Source of the DNA: JACQNR01 sp049515175
Lineage (GTDB): Bacteria > Acidobacteriota > Terriglobia > UBA7540
Assembly (NCBI GenBank): GCA_049515175.1
Contig: JBEKUI010000002.1
Location: forward strand, 1 to 61,844
Direction: 5' to 3'
Length of the DNA stretch: 61,844 nucleotides
Under the pieces are notes generated by a model that had not been told where the DNA came from, did not search any database, and saw nothing but the letters and a program-made list of their open reading frames with translations. Below, one piece after another: positions 54,076 through 61,844 of the stretch (its first letter is position 1; each line of letters opens with the position of its first letter). The position numbers and the translations under genes are program-made.

Positions 54076-54561
54076 ATGCGAATTGCTACGAAGGTGGTCG
54101 GGTTTTGTGCAGTGCTGGCGGTGCTCGCGCCTGCTGCAGCCCTCTTACGGGGGGCGACGACAGATGACAACCAGGAATCCATATTGATCGTATTCAAAGA
54201 TGGGCGACAGCAAAGCTTCCGCGTGGCGGAAATTGCCCGGATCGAGTTCAACGCTTCTGTTGGACCGTTGACAGCCGGGAGAGCCAAGTTCTTGGGGCGG
54301 TGGAAACTGGGCGACGGAACGGGAGCGACTTTCATTGCCACGCTCGAACCCGATGGTCGGGCCCGCAAAGATCGCGGCACCAATGAGAGAGGGACCTGGA
54401 CCGTCGTGAACGGCGAGGCGAGGATCAAATGGGACGACGGATGGCTCGACGTCATTCGCAAGGTGGGAGGACGGTATAAGAAAGTGGCCTTCTCCCCCGG
54501 CACTTCCATTGAGGACAAGCCCTCGAACATCGCCGACGCGGAGTACCTGGAGACCCAGTAG
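54076..54561 (+). CDS. Secreted protein of unknown function
   Basis: A 161-residue protein with an N-terminal hydrophobic signal (about 7-27, VVGFCAVLAVLAPAAALL). The mature part contains an ILIVFKDGRQQSFRVAEIARIEF segment and then GRWKLGDGTGATFIATLEPDGRA plus GTWTVVNGEARIKWDDGW, which look like a small lipocalin- or DUF-type beta fold where a scaled output depends on a template. I do not recognise the family. A strong GGAGGAG ribosome site precedes ATG 54076, so it is probably well translated. No clear operon partner. Confidence 0.65.
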   Translation: MRIATKVVGFCAVLAVLAPAAALLRGATTDDNQESILIVFKDGRQQSFRVAEIARIEFNASVGPLTAGRAKFLGRWKLGDGTGATFIATLEPDGRARKDRGTNERGTWTVVNGEARIKWDDGWLDVIRKVGGRYKKVAFSPGTSIEDKPSNIADAEYLETQ

Positions 54562-54672
54562 TCACCAGCCTCGCAGGCAATGAGGGCGGCGCAAGGAGTT
54601 GGTCAACAGGTTCTCGTCCGTCGTGCCGTCGCACCTTTCGGCTCTCACCCAAGACGCTGCGGCGAAGCGTCT

Positions 54673-56046
54673 CTACGGATTAAGAAACGATTCGGCCTGC
54701 TTCAGCCAAGCTTCGGGTGAAGTGTGGATGGCGCGGCCAAGGAACGAGGTGCGCAGGCGGCGCAGTTCGGGAAGTTTGCGGCAGGCGATGGCGTAACGGC
54801 GGTAGCGGGGCTGCAATTCAAGCTTTTCGTCGGAGAGATAGATGGGCTCGCGCCGGAAATTGAGCAGCACCAGGGCGCGATTGAGTTGACGAATGGCGGT
54901 GTCCACCAGAGCGCCGGCACAGGTGGAATCTTCGAGCTGCGGCGCCTGTTCGGGTGGGACGAGTCGGAAGAAATACGTTGCCCGTCCGCCGCGCGAAGTG
55001 GCTTCCCAGGCCACCAGATTCCCGGGGCGCGGAGCACCTGGCCGGGTTGCCAGCGGGAAGAAGAACCAATGCTGAATCGGTTCCTTCTCCTCCGACGCTC
55101 CTTCGACGGCCTCTTCGTCCGGTGGCTGCTGATCAGCGGGTGCGGATTCCCCCGCGACTTCGGAGGTTTCTGGCGTGCCTGCCTCTGGCTCCTCGCTGTC
55201 TTCTTCCCCTTTCCGGATGAACTTGAAGCCCGTATAGATCCCAGTCGGAACTCGCGCCAAGAGGGCATCGAAGTACGGTCTCAGTTTGGCATCGACGATG
55301 TTCTCGACCAAGGCGGTTTCGGTCTTGGGATGAATCGTTTTGAGTCTGGGAACAGATACGGCGTGGCCTTCCTTGAGCAGTTGAGCCACCAACTGGAATT
55401 GGTCGGGGTTGAGGAAGGGAAGGAGTTCGTGCGTTGCCTGGGCGGCCTTCTCTGTGATCTCCGCGATGCCTTCTTCAAGCCGCTGGCGAAACTCGCCGGT
55501 GCGCTTGGCAAGCTTGGTGACGACGAGGGTCTCCTCCCCGGCTCGGATCGAGACCGCGTAGGTCGCATCATCAAATTCGACGCTGTCGATCTCCGCCAGC
55601 CGCCATTGCAGGCCGGTGGCCTGGGTCGGCAGCACGGCAAGGTTTGATTTGTAAAGGCGCAACTCCGCCGGACTCGCGAACGAGCACCCTGCAACCTGCG
55701 ACCGAAGCTGCACCATTCCCTCGAAACGTGAGACCTCCTCCAGATCCTCCAGCAGGAGGCATTGAACCAACCGCTGGCGATAGGCCTGCAATAGATCGTG
55801 GCTCAGGTTCTGGAAAGTCTTAGCAAACTGGGATAAGACGATGCGCTGGCCGGTATAGAGGGTGAGCGTCAGTTCGTAGTCGGCGGGCGTGAAGATTTCG
55901 ATATCGCCAAGATCAAAAGCGATGGGCGCACCGCTCGTCGGAGTGAGCGTGAAGCTCTCCTTCTCGAAGCTCAAGCGGCACGACCCGCCGCCGAGCGGCG
56001 TGCCATCGGGATTCTGGTACTGGAATTTCCCGGAAAAGGTGGGCAT
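54673..56046 (-). CDS. Conserved protein of unknown function
   Basis: A 457-residue soluble protein with no signal peptide. The first 200 residues look beta-rich with two similar halves (GSCRLSFEKESFTLTP then DLGDIEIFTPADYELTLTL, and later AELRLYKSNLAVLP then LAEIDSVEFDDATYAVSI), suggesting paired PH-like or similar small barrels. A helical middle and an acidic Glu/Pro-rich linker (about 280-325) follow, then a C-terminal domain with HWFFFPLATRPG. It starts 6 bp after the zinc-ribbon gene, so the two are almost certainly co-transcribed. Function unknown. Confidence 0.7.
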   Translation of the reverse strand: MPTFSGKFQYQNPDGTPLGGGSCRLSFEKESFTLTPTSGAPIAFDLGDIEIFTPADYELTLTLYTGQRIVLSQFAKTFQNLSHDLLQAYRQRLVQCLLLEDLEEVSRFEGMVQLRSQVAGCSFASPAELRLYKSNLAVLPTQATGLQWRLAEIDSVEFDDATYAVSIRAGEETLVVTKLAKRTGEFRQRLEEGIAEITEKAAQATHELLPFLNPDQFQLVAQLLKEGHAVSVPRLKTIHPKTETALVENIVDAKLRPYFDALLARVPTGIYTGFKFIRKGEEDSEEPEAGTPETSEVAGESAPADQQPPDEEAVEGASEEKEPIQHWFFFPLATRPGAPRPGNLVAWEATSRGGRATYFFRLVPPEQAPQLEDSTCAGALVDTAIRQLNRALVLLNFRREPIYLSDEKLELQPRYRRYAIACRKLPELRRLRTSFLGRAIHTSPEAWLKQAESFLNP

Positions 56047-56052
56047 GGCCGA

Positions 56053-56685
56053 CTACACCATCTTGTTGCCGCATTCGGGGCAGAACTTCGCGCCCGCCTC
56101 GACCTTGGTGCCGCAGCGCGGGCATTCGCCCTTGGGTCGCAACGGCTTCCCACACTCAGGACAAAACTTGGCGCCCTGCGTGCGTGCGCCGCAACTGGGG
56201 CACAGGGCGGCTGCTTCGCTGGTAAGGTCGATGTCCTTCGTTAGATTCTGCTCCCGGACTTTGGTCTGAATCTGCTCGACGGTGGCCTGCGCCTGCGCCG
56301 CCGCCAGTTCGGTTTCGACGTTGGGCGCGCATCCGTAGCAGAGACCGCGCTTGGGGTTCCAGCACACGGTGATGCAGACCCAGTGCGAGCACTTTGGGCA
56401 CTGCTTGAAATTCGGTTTGGCTTCCTCGACCGCGGCCTGGAAGGCATGATCGTGGCCCGGGCCTCGCACTGCGCGCTCGACTTCGTACGTTCCGGAAGCG
56501 GCACGGCCGAGCACCCCGCCAAAGATGTCGCTGGCGGCGCGTAGGGCGCTTGTCGCCATACCGGTCATCGAGGCCTTGAATTCGGTCATAAAACCGTTGC
56601 CACAGCGGTCGCAGAAGAATTCGAATTGATAACCCTTGTCGGTGGAATGGTCAGAATGGTTCTTGGTGAATTGGATCAGTGCCAT
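56053..56685 (-). CDS. Multi-zinc-ribbon protein
   Basis: A 210-residue cytoplasmic protein rich in cysteine pairs. An N-terminal knuckle FFCDRCGNGF is followed by a helical segment, a cysteine-rich centre (CPKCSHWVCITVCWNPKRGLC), a coiled-coil-like stretch (about 130-165), and two C-terminal zinc ribbons CPSCGAR...KFCPECG and CPRCGTK...KFCPECG of the DZANK type. It probably acts as a protein-protein adaptor. The downstream 457-residue gene is 6 bp away, making a two-gene unit. ATG 56685 chosen for the conserved start MALIQFTK. Confidence 0.78.
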   Translation of the reverse strand: MALIQFTKNHSDHSTDKGYQFEFFCDRCGNGFMTEFKASMTGMATSALRAASDIFGGVLGRAASGTYEVERAVRGPGHDHAFQAAVEEAKPNFKQCPKCSHWVCITVCWNPKRGLCYGCAPNVETELAAAQAQATVEQIQTKVREQNLTKDIDLTSEAAALCPSCGARTQGAKFCPECGKPLRPKGECPRCGTKVEAGAKFCPECGNKMV

Positions 56686-57098
56686 GTGCGATGACCTCGA
56701 TGACGTTGCAGATTTGCCTACTAAACGGACGAAGATTCTAGCGCACCGGTACCGAACGTTCAATCCATTGTGCTCGCGTGCCTCCTCGGGCCCTTTCCGT
56801 AACCCTGGTCTTCAACCGCTCCGGCGCTGTTCTGATGACTGGGTCAACGTTTTGCATAGTGGCGCTGTTGGCATCGCTTGCTGGGACTGGGGCGAGCTCT
56901 TGGCCGAGGAAAGGCCCCCGGACAACAAGTCGCAGAGACATGGATTCGAACGGGACTCTTGATTATGCAGGATTTTATTGATAAATGTCAGACAGGGAAT
57001 GGAAATTGCTGTATCTTCGTTGAGGTGGTTCAAAAACACCGGCGGGTTCTTGTGTGTCTTGGCTCGACGGCAGTGACGGAACCCCTTCGGGAGGCCAC
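56686..57098. other. Gene-free divergent region
   Basis: This lies between the leftward zinc-ribbon gene and the rightward cytochrome. I see no gene in it. It should hold both promoters; only weak AT-rich candidates near 56960-57010 are visible. Confidence 0.4.
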
Positions 57099-57632
57099 AT
57101 GAACAACAAACACATCTACGGGCTTCTGATTTTTGGGTTGCTCGTGGGTGCGGGCTGGGCGCAGGAGAACCAGAAAAGCGAAGAAAAGCCTGCCCAGGCG
57201 ACCGGCGCGGCGGCCTCGGCAACAGCTCCCCAGGCCGTGCACGGTTTCAAAATCACGCCGGAAGACGCCGCCAAGAAGAACCCCAACAAGTTCACGACCG
57301 TGTCGGTTGAGCGCGGCAAGAAAATCTACGACACACAGTGCGCGATGTGCCACGGGGCGAAAGGTGACGGCAAAGGGGACATGGTGGCGGAGATGAAGAT
57401 CAATCCGCCCGATTTCACCAAGCCGGAAACCCTCGATAAGCTCAGGGATGGTGAATTGTTCGCAATTATCGGTGGAGGATCGGAAACCATGCCAGGGCAA
57501 GGAGTGCGGATGCCGGACAGCCGCAAGTGGAATCTTGTCAATTATTTGCGGGCACTTTCTGGAAAGCCGCCAGAGAGATCGACGGGCAAGGAGCCGGAGG
57601 AAGGCATCCTCCTCGTTCCTCAAAAGGAATAA
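57099..57632 (+). CDS. Secreted mono-haem cytochrome c
   Basis: A 177-residue protein with a signal peptide (about 1-22, ending AGWA) and an alanine- and lysine-rich linker. One haem site, C81-A-M-C84-H85, is followed by GAKGDGKGDM and the distal-methionine region ETMPGQGVRMPDSRKWNLVNYLRAL, a class I cytochrome c pattern. A GGGAGG site precedes ATG 57099. It probably shuttles electrons in the periplasm. No oxidase or dehydrogenase gene is adjacent, so its partner is unknown. It is convergent with the XRE regulator. Confidence 0.88.
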   Translation: MNNKHIYGLLIFGLLVGAGWAQENQKSEEKPAQATGAAASATAPQAVHGFKITPEDAAKKNPNKFTTVSVERGKKIYDTQCAMCHGAKGDGKGDMVAEMKINPPDFTKPETLDKLRDGELFAIIGGGSETMPGQGVRMPDSRKWNLVNYLRALSGKPPERSTGKEPEEGILLVPQKE

Positions 57633-57658
57633 AGGGTTTGCAGGGGGGCAGGTTCCGA

Positions 57659-58036
57659 CTAACGAGCGGCGAGTTTCCGTGCCATCGTGAGTAGCATCGT
57701 CCGGTCGGGGTCGGCCAGATGTCCAAGCAGTGACTTCATTTTCAACAGGAACCGCGCGTCGGTTCCGTCTTTGCCTTCATCTTCCGCGATTTCTTCCAAC
57801 GACTTACGGGCGTTGGGGTTCGACGCCGTGGGGGCGTTCTCGTCTGCGTAAAACAGTTCATGCAGCGGAAGGTCCAGAGCGGCCGCAAAACGCTCCAGGG
57901 TCTCGAGCGAGGGAACGGTGTGGCCGTTCTCGACGCGTGACGTGTAGCAGCGGAGAAGCCCGGTAGTCCTTTCAATATCTCCTTGCGAAAGTCCCTTCTT
58001 TTCCCGGATTTTCTTGATTCGTGCCCCGATGCTCAT
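57659..58036 (-). CDS. XRE-family transcriptional regulator
   Basis: A 125-residue DNA-binding protein. Residues 3-62 form an XRE helix-turn-helix: IGARIKKIREKKGLSQGDIERTTGL followed by YTSRVENGHTVPSLETLERFAAALDLPLHELFY. The remaining ~60 residues are charged and helical with no recognised ligand domain. ATG 58036 puts the helix-turn-helix at the start; the frame continues to 58096. It lies downstream of pyrB on the same strand, 200 bp away. Its targets are unknown. Confidence 0.86.
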   Translation of the reverse strand: MSIGARIKKIREKKGLSQGDIERTTGLLRCYTSRVENGHTVPSLETLERFAAALDLPLHELFYADENAPTASNPNARKSLEEIAEDEGKDGTDARFLLKMKSLLGHLADPDRTMLLTMARKLAAR

Positions 58037-58235
58037 GCTGATCCTCTCTCCTGCTGGTTCTTTCCTGGATTTTGCCTCTGCGGCGCTCATGCGCATAGTT
58101 TCTCCTTAGATACGGTGGGTTTCAATGGCCCGGATGTGCTACCACTAAGGTGCCGGACGAATTGAAATCAACGTTGATCAGCGTGGGGCGACGGCAATGG
58201 CAGGCTGCCTGACGCCGGCGGCCTTCGGGCGAGGG

Positions 58236-59156
58236 TTATTTCAGAACCTGGGTGAGGAGGGCCATGCGGACGTAAAGGCCGTTCTGGGCCTGGCGGAAGT
58301 AGGCGGCGCGCGAGTCGCCGTCGACATCCATGCTGATTTCTTCCAGCCGTGGCAAGGGGTGCATGATGATGGCCTTAGGCTTCATGCGCCGCAGACTATC
58401 CCCGTCCAGGATGTACACCCCGCGGCACGCTTCGTAGTCGGCGATGCGGTCGCCGAAGCGTTCCTTTTGAATGCGGGTTTGATAGACCACGTCTACTTGG
58501 GGCAGGACTTTGTTAAGGTCCGTCTCCTCAACGTAGGGTACATGACGCTCTCGCAGGTGCTCCAGGATGTCCTCCTTCATTTTGAGCAACGGCGGGGCGA
58601 CGAAGAAAAGGGTCACATCCTTAAACTTGCTCAGGAGGTAGGTCAGGGACCTGACGGTGCGGCCCTGCGCCAGATCTCCTACCATGGCGATGCTCAGGGT
58701 GTCGATCTTGCCGATCTCCTTACGAATAGTGTAAAGATCCAGCAAGGCCTGGGTGGGATGCTGTCCGGCGCCATCGCCGGCGTTAATGATGGGCACGCGG
58801 CTAACGGCCGCGGCCCGTTTGGCGGAACCCACCTCCTTGTGGCGGATAACAATCACGTCGGCGTAGCCGTTTAGTATACGGATCGTATCTTCCAGCGTTT
58901 CGCCCTTGGCGACGGAGGAGAACTCTGCCGCGTTCTCGGTGGAAATCACGTGGCCCCCCAGGCGATGCATCGCGGTCTCAAAGGAGAAGCGCGTCCGCGT
59001 GGAAGGTTCGTAAAAGAGCGTGGCCATGATGCGGTTGTGGTAGTCGTTGATTCCGCCGCGCGCCACCACCTGCTCCATCTTCTCGGCGACTTCGAAGAGA
59101 TGGAGCATGGTGGCAAGATCAAACTGTTGGGCCTCGACCAAATGATGAAGATTCAC
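58236..59156 (-). CDS. pyrB: Aspartate carbamoyltransferase catalytic subunit
   Basis: PyrB makes carbamoyl-aspartate, the first committed step of pyrimidine synthesis. The 306-residue protein has FYEPSTRTRFSFE (carbamoyl-phosphate site), HPTQALLDLYTI and MHPLPRLEEISMD. The GTG at 59156 was chosen as start: a GGAGGAG site is perfectly spaced upstream and it gives the standard length, whereas the longer frame to 59198 adds 14 unrelated residues. No pyrR, pyrC or pyrI is adjacent. Confidence 0.95.
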   Translation of the reverse strand: MNLHHLVEAQQFDLATMLHLFEVAEKMEQVVARGGINDYHNRIMATLFYEPSTRTRFSFETAMHRLGGHVISTENAAEFSSVAKGETLEDTIRILNGYADVIVIRHKEVGSAKRAAAVSRVPIINAGDGAGQHPTQALLDLYTIRKEIGKIDTLSIAMVGDLAQGRTVRSLTYLLSKFKDVTLFFVAPPLLKMKEDILEHLRERHVPYVEETDLNKVLPQVDVVYQTRIQKERFGDRIADYEACRGVYILDGDSLRRMKPKAIIMHPLPRLEEISMDVDGDSRAAYFRQAQNGLYVRMALLTQVLK

Positions 59157-59647
59157 TTCTCTCCTCCTCGTGAGCAAGATACCGCTCTTGCCCGCCACAT
59201 GGGCCCTTGCGAGCTGCCTTCAGAGGCTGCCCGGCACAATACCCCGGGCGGCGGCGGCCCGTCAACCCGCCTGCTTGGCAGCCAGCAAATCTCCCCGCAT
59301 GGTCCGACGGGCTCTTTGGGGAGTGACGTGAAGAGGCTTGACATCGATGCCGGACTGCGCCTCCTGACCGGGAAACTGGGGCAACGTGCACATTCCGTCG
59401 CTGCGTTGAACCGCTAATCGTTCGGGTGGTGGAGCACTCCACTCGCCAAACTCCTGGAGTGCCGGCTGAATGGGTCGCCGAGGCGGAAAGCTCCAGCCAG
59501 GTCGTGACGGTTCCTGATGAAAAGTCTTCCTTTTGCCGATAGGTATGGTAGGATTGCGGCCGAGGGGGTTCAGGCAGCCTTGCCTGAGCAAAGAGACTCG
59601 TGTCAGCCAGCCTCGCGCCGAAGGTCGTGTAATTCTGCGAGGTGAAT
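59157..59647. other. Gene-free divergent region with hairpin
   Basis: No gene is seen between pyrB and the second PilZ gene. A perfect 7-bp hairpin with a 4-nt loop, TCAGGCA/TGCCTGA, is at 59570-59587. The 12-mer CTTGCCTGAGCA (59579-59590) also occurs in the leader of the exopolysaccharide operon at 22538-22549. Confidence 0.45.
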
Positions 59648-59986
59648 ATGGAACGTCACGGGTTTTCTCCTCTCGACCTGGACGACAGAGCTTCACGTTA
59701 TCCCGTCACGATCACCGTTCGTTACCGTCCTCTCGGCGAAATCGGTTGGTACGAATCCAAAACCATCAACATCAGCCGCTCGGGAATCCTTTTCGAGGCC
59801 AGCGAGCCGGTGGATCCCGAGGCTTCGCTCGAGCTGAGTTTTGACCTGCCGCCTGAGATGGGCGGCACGGGCGACGGCGAGGTTACCTGCCGGGGACTCG
59901 TGGTGCGGACGATGCTGCCTCCCGCCTCCGATTCGTCGCCGATGGTGGCAGCCAGTTTTGCTGATTTCCTATGCGCGCAGAAGTAA
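59648..59986 (+). CDS. PilZ-domain protein
   Basis: A 112-residue stand-alone PilZ domain. The N-terminal arginines (DDRASRYPV) and the NxSxxG loop NISRSGILFEAS form the expected c-di-GMP-binding pair, more complete than in the first PilZ protein at 9300-9641. AGGTG precedes the ATG at 59648; GTG 59642 is an alternative. It could be a cytoplasmic c-di-GMP receptor. A link to the exopolysaccharide operon is only suggested by the shared leader 12-mer. Confidence 0.82.
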   Translation: MERHGFSPLDLDDRASRYPVTITVRYRPLGEIGWYESKTINISRSGILFEASEPVDPEASLELSFDLPPEMGGTGDGEVTCRGLVVRTMLPPASDSSPMVAASFADFLCAQK

Positions 59987-60232
59987 ACACGTAAGACCCC
60001 GCTTGCGGCGCAGGAATGACGCAGGGCGGGATCTCAACCCCGTACCGACGCTGCTGCCTGGTCCCGCGGGCTGGCGGCGTACTCCCCAGGACGCCTCTCG
60101 CAGACCGCGCGTGCGTTGAGTCTTGCCCGCCAGATGGAATTTGTGCAAAACTCTCGGTGGGGGTTGGGGATTTCACCCGAAAGCGCGAGATTCCAGGCAT
60201 TGCTCACGAATTTGGATCACGAGGCGAAGATG

Positions 60233-60910
60233 ATGAATACTTTTGCGACCCACCACGATCGAAGAGTTTCAAATAGGAAAAGGGCTGCGGCCTTGCTTAT
60301 TGGTGTCTTTGGTCTTCTCGTGGCAACGCTCGTTTGGGCTGGAGATGACCCCGATGCCAAGGCTCGCGCACGGCTGGAATGGCTGCCCAGGAATCAGACG
60401 GGCATGCTGAATGTCAGTGCGAGTGAGGGAGCGTTTCTGCGCGAGCAGGTCATCAAGGTGAAAGCAAAACGTGCCCTCGAGATCGGGACCTCGAACGGAT
60501 ATTCCTCGATTTGGGTCGCGCTCGGCTGCCGCCAGACGGGTGGCCATCTGACGACGGTTGAGATCGACGACGCCAAGGTGAAGCTGGCCACGGAGAGTTT
60601 TCGCGCCGCCGGGGTCGATTCGCTCATCACCCTGGTGCACGGTGACGCCCTCCAAGAAGTTCCCCGGCTTCAGGGGCCATTTGAGTTTGTGTTCATCGAC
60701 GCCTGGAAGCAGGACTACATCAAGTATCTGGCCATGGTCCTGCCCATGGTTCCGCCAGGGGGCGTCATCATGGCGCACAATACGACGGATCTGCGCTCCC
60801 AGATGATGGACTTCATCGAACGCATCCAAACTGACCCGCAACTCAAGACGACCTTCGTCGACGCAGGCCCGGGAGGGTTTTCGGTGAGCGTCAAACAGGC
60901 GGGGAAATAA
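60233..60910 (+). CDS. Exported SAM-dependent O-methyltransferase-like protein
   Basis: A 225-residue protein with an N-terminal membrane or signal segment (about 19-36, AALLIGVFGLLVATLVWA) followed by a class I methyltransferase domain: SAM motif LEIGTSNGYSSIWVAL, acidic TVEIDDAK, FVFIDAWKQDY and PPGGVIMAHN. This matches catechol-type O-methyltransferases. Putting a SAM enzyme behind a signal segment is odd, because SAM is cytoplasmic; the segment could be an N-in anchor instead. The start could be 60230 or 60233 with GAGG upstream; the frame is open 38 codons further. Substrate unknown. Confidence 0.78.
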   Translation: MNTFATHHDRRVSNRKRAAALLIGVFGLLVATLVWAGDDPDAKARARLEWLPRNQTGMLNVSASEGAFLREQVIKVKAKRALEIGTSNGYSSIWVALGCRQTGGHLTTVEIDDAKVKLATESFRAAGVDSLITLVHGDALQEVPRLQGPFEFVFIDAWKQDYIKYLAMVLPMVPPGGVIMAHNTTDLRSQMMDFIERIQTDPQLKTTFVDAGPGGFSVSVKQAGK

Positions 60911-61040
60911 GCATCCAGGCGGGGAGCCGGCATGCCGATGGCGAGTCCCCGGTCAGTGCCGGGTTGCTCCAGTTTTCGACCTTGGTGACCAACTGCGCCT
61001 GGCGGAGGACCGGGAAAACTAGCGAAGAGAGGGCGACTGC

Positions 61041-61361
61041 TTGGCCAACGAAAAGCCGAACTCACCGACGACAATGGATTCCACCTCCGGGTGCGAGCGC
61101 GAATCCAATGCGATCTATCAGAACCAGCGCCTTGTCGCACGAGTCGTCGGCGAGGAGATCAATCCTCCTGCGAAAGAGATCCGGTTTGCCGAGGTCTTCA
61201 ACTCCGACGAATTGCTTCTTCCCGAAGAATGCGATTTCCAAAAGTACCGGATCCTAATCCAGAGTGTTGCTTACGCGAGCCGGATTGACAAGGAAGCCCC
61301 CCATAAGGGCCGCATCCTCCGCGGCGTCGTGGCCGAAATCCTCGGCTACCGCGAGCAGTAG
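61041..61361 (+). CDS. Small protein of unknown function
   Basis: A 106-residue soluble protein with no recognised family. The conserved-looking core is RLVARVVGEEINPPAKEIRFAE followed by LLLPEECDFQKYRILIQSVAYAS and GRILRGVVAEILGYREQ. The start is a TTG at 61041 with AGAGAGGG 7-9 nt upstream; an ATG at 61074 is an alternative. It lies between the methyltransferase and the sugar isomerase-like gene. Confidence 0.5.
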   Translation: MANEKPNSPTTMDSTSGCERESNAIYQNQRLVARVVGEEINPPAKEIRFAEVFNSDELLLPEECDFQKYRILIQSVAYASRIDKEAPHKGRILRGVVAEILGYREQ

Positions 61362-61463
61362 TTCTACCTCTCCCTTCCAGCCAGCCCTCTGTGGGCTTGA
61401 ACCTTCCTTCCAATCGGAGTATACCGTTCTCAGTCATTCGGCAAGAATTCTTGGAGGTCTTAT

Positions 61464-61844
61464 ATGGTAATGAACCGGAGGGATTTTGTGGTCCAAGGCT
61501 TGGCGGCTTCCGCCGGTCTGTTGGGAGGAACGGCGCTCGCAGCGCGCAGTGTGGCAGAAGTCCGCGGCAACCGGATGAAGCCGGGGCTCTACAGCATCAC
61601 CTTTCTGGGCGTTTGGTATCGAGGAGAGGCTCTTCCGCTGGAGGACGTAGTCAAGCGGGCGAAGAAGTACGGCTACACCGGGATGGAGATTGATGGAAAG
61701 CGCCCGCACGGCAATCCGTTGGACTGGCCGAAGAGCCGCTGCAAGGAGTTGCGCTCGTTCGCCGATAGTCAGGGAATTGATATCTACGGTGTGGCGGCCA
61801 ACAACGACTTCAGCAGCCCGGTTCCAGAACACCGCCAAGCCCAG
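61464..61844 (+). CDS. Sugar phosphate isomerase/epimerase-like protein, Tat leader (partial)
   Basis: This open frame runs off the window end after 127 codons with no stop. GGAGG lies 6 nt before ATG 61464. The N-terminus MNRRDFVVQGLAASAGLLGG is a Tat signal. The mature start KPGLYSITFLGVWYRGEALP followed by VVKRAKKYGYTGMEIDGKR is the opening of the xylose-isomerase-like TIM barrel (AP endonuclease 2 family), common in secreted sugar enzymes of this phylum. Only about the first third to half is visible. Confidence 0.82.
   Translation, partial: MVMNRRDFVVQGLAASAGLLGGTALAARSVAEVRGNRMKPGLYSITFLGVWYRGEALPLEDVVKRAKKYGYTGMEIDGKRPHGNPLDWPKSRCKELRSFADSQGIDIYGVAANNDFSSPVPEHRQAQ

Overview
The window looks like a chromosomal contig from a high-GC soil-type bacterium, most likely an Acidobacteriota member. 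This rests on the mix of genes (DUF1080 sugar hydrolase, M1 peptidase, many secreted TPR proteins, stand-alone PilZ proteins, a DUF4388 response regulator, Tat-led sugar enzymes) and on coding style. No rRNA or marker tree could be computed. No prophage, IS element or CRISPR array was seen. The first ~120 bases are runs of G and C that look like a contig-end artefact.

Layout. 0.1-9 kb: ftsB, thiG, a secreted DUF1080 protein, a long-chain acyl-CoA synthetase, a secreted TPR protein, then the histidine-utilisation genes hutU and hutI with a small fmdB between them. 9-20 kb: tRNA-Phe, a PilZ protein, ftsK, uppP, rnj, a glycine-rich secreted protein, a YfcH-like epimerase and an M1 aminopeptidase. 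20-22.3 kb: lemA and an unusual VKOR-DsbA-rhodanese fusion. 22.7-33.1 kb: a tight five-gene operon (see below). 33.4-39.3 kb: sugar-acid genes (SDR fructuronate reductase type, LarA-like, PPi-type phosphofructokinase, UxaE-like epimerase), interrupted by a hicB gene and a broken hicA flanked by 38-bp direct repeats. 39.5-48 kb: a long leftward run with nuoA, molybdenum-cofactor genes (mogA, moaC, moeA) around a response regulator, purA, trxA, glgA and a ManD-like enolase-superfamily protein. 48-61.8 kb: rsmA, a TPR protein, a di-haem cytochrome, a GH36-like alpha-galactosidase, several secreted or zinc-ribbon proteins of unknown function, a mono-haem cytochrome, an XRE regulator, pyrB, a second PilZ protein, an exported O-methyltransferase and the start of a Tat-led sugar isomerase cut by the window end.

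The most interesting system is the operon at 22696-33081. It encodes a membrane-anchored HEAT-repeat protein, a PgaC/IcaA-type family 2 glycosyltransferase, a membrane-anchored TPR plus glycosidase-like protein, a membrane-anchored dual-specificity-phosphatase plus TPR protein, and a BcsC-sized TPR plus beta-barrel outer-membrane protein. The gene order and domains suggest a synthase-dependent exopolysaccharide assembly and export machine that is neither Pga, Bcs nor Pel in composition. The phosphatase and glycosidase domains are predicted to face the periplasm, where they could trim or dephosphorylate the growing glycan.

Other points of note: the VKOR-DsbA-rhodanese fusion whose rhodanese loop lacks the catalytic cysteine, a nonsense codon in hicA, several families of palindromic or dispersed repeats in the intergenic DNA, and a long dyad between the divergent M1 peptidase and lemA genes.
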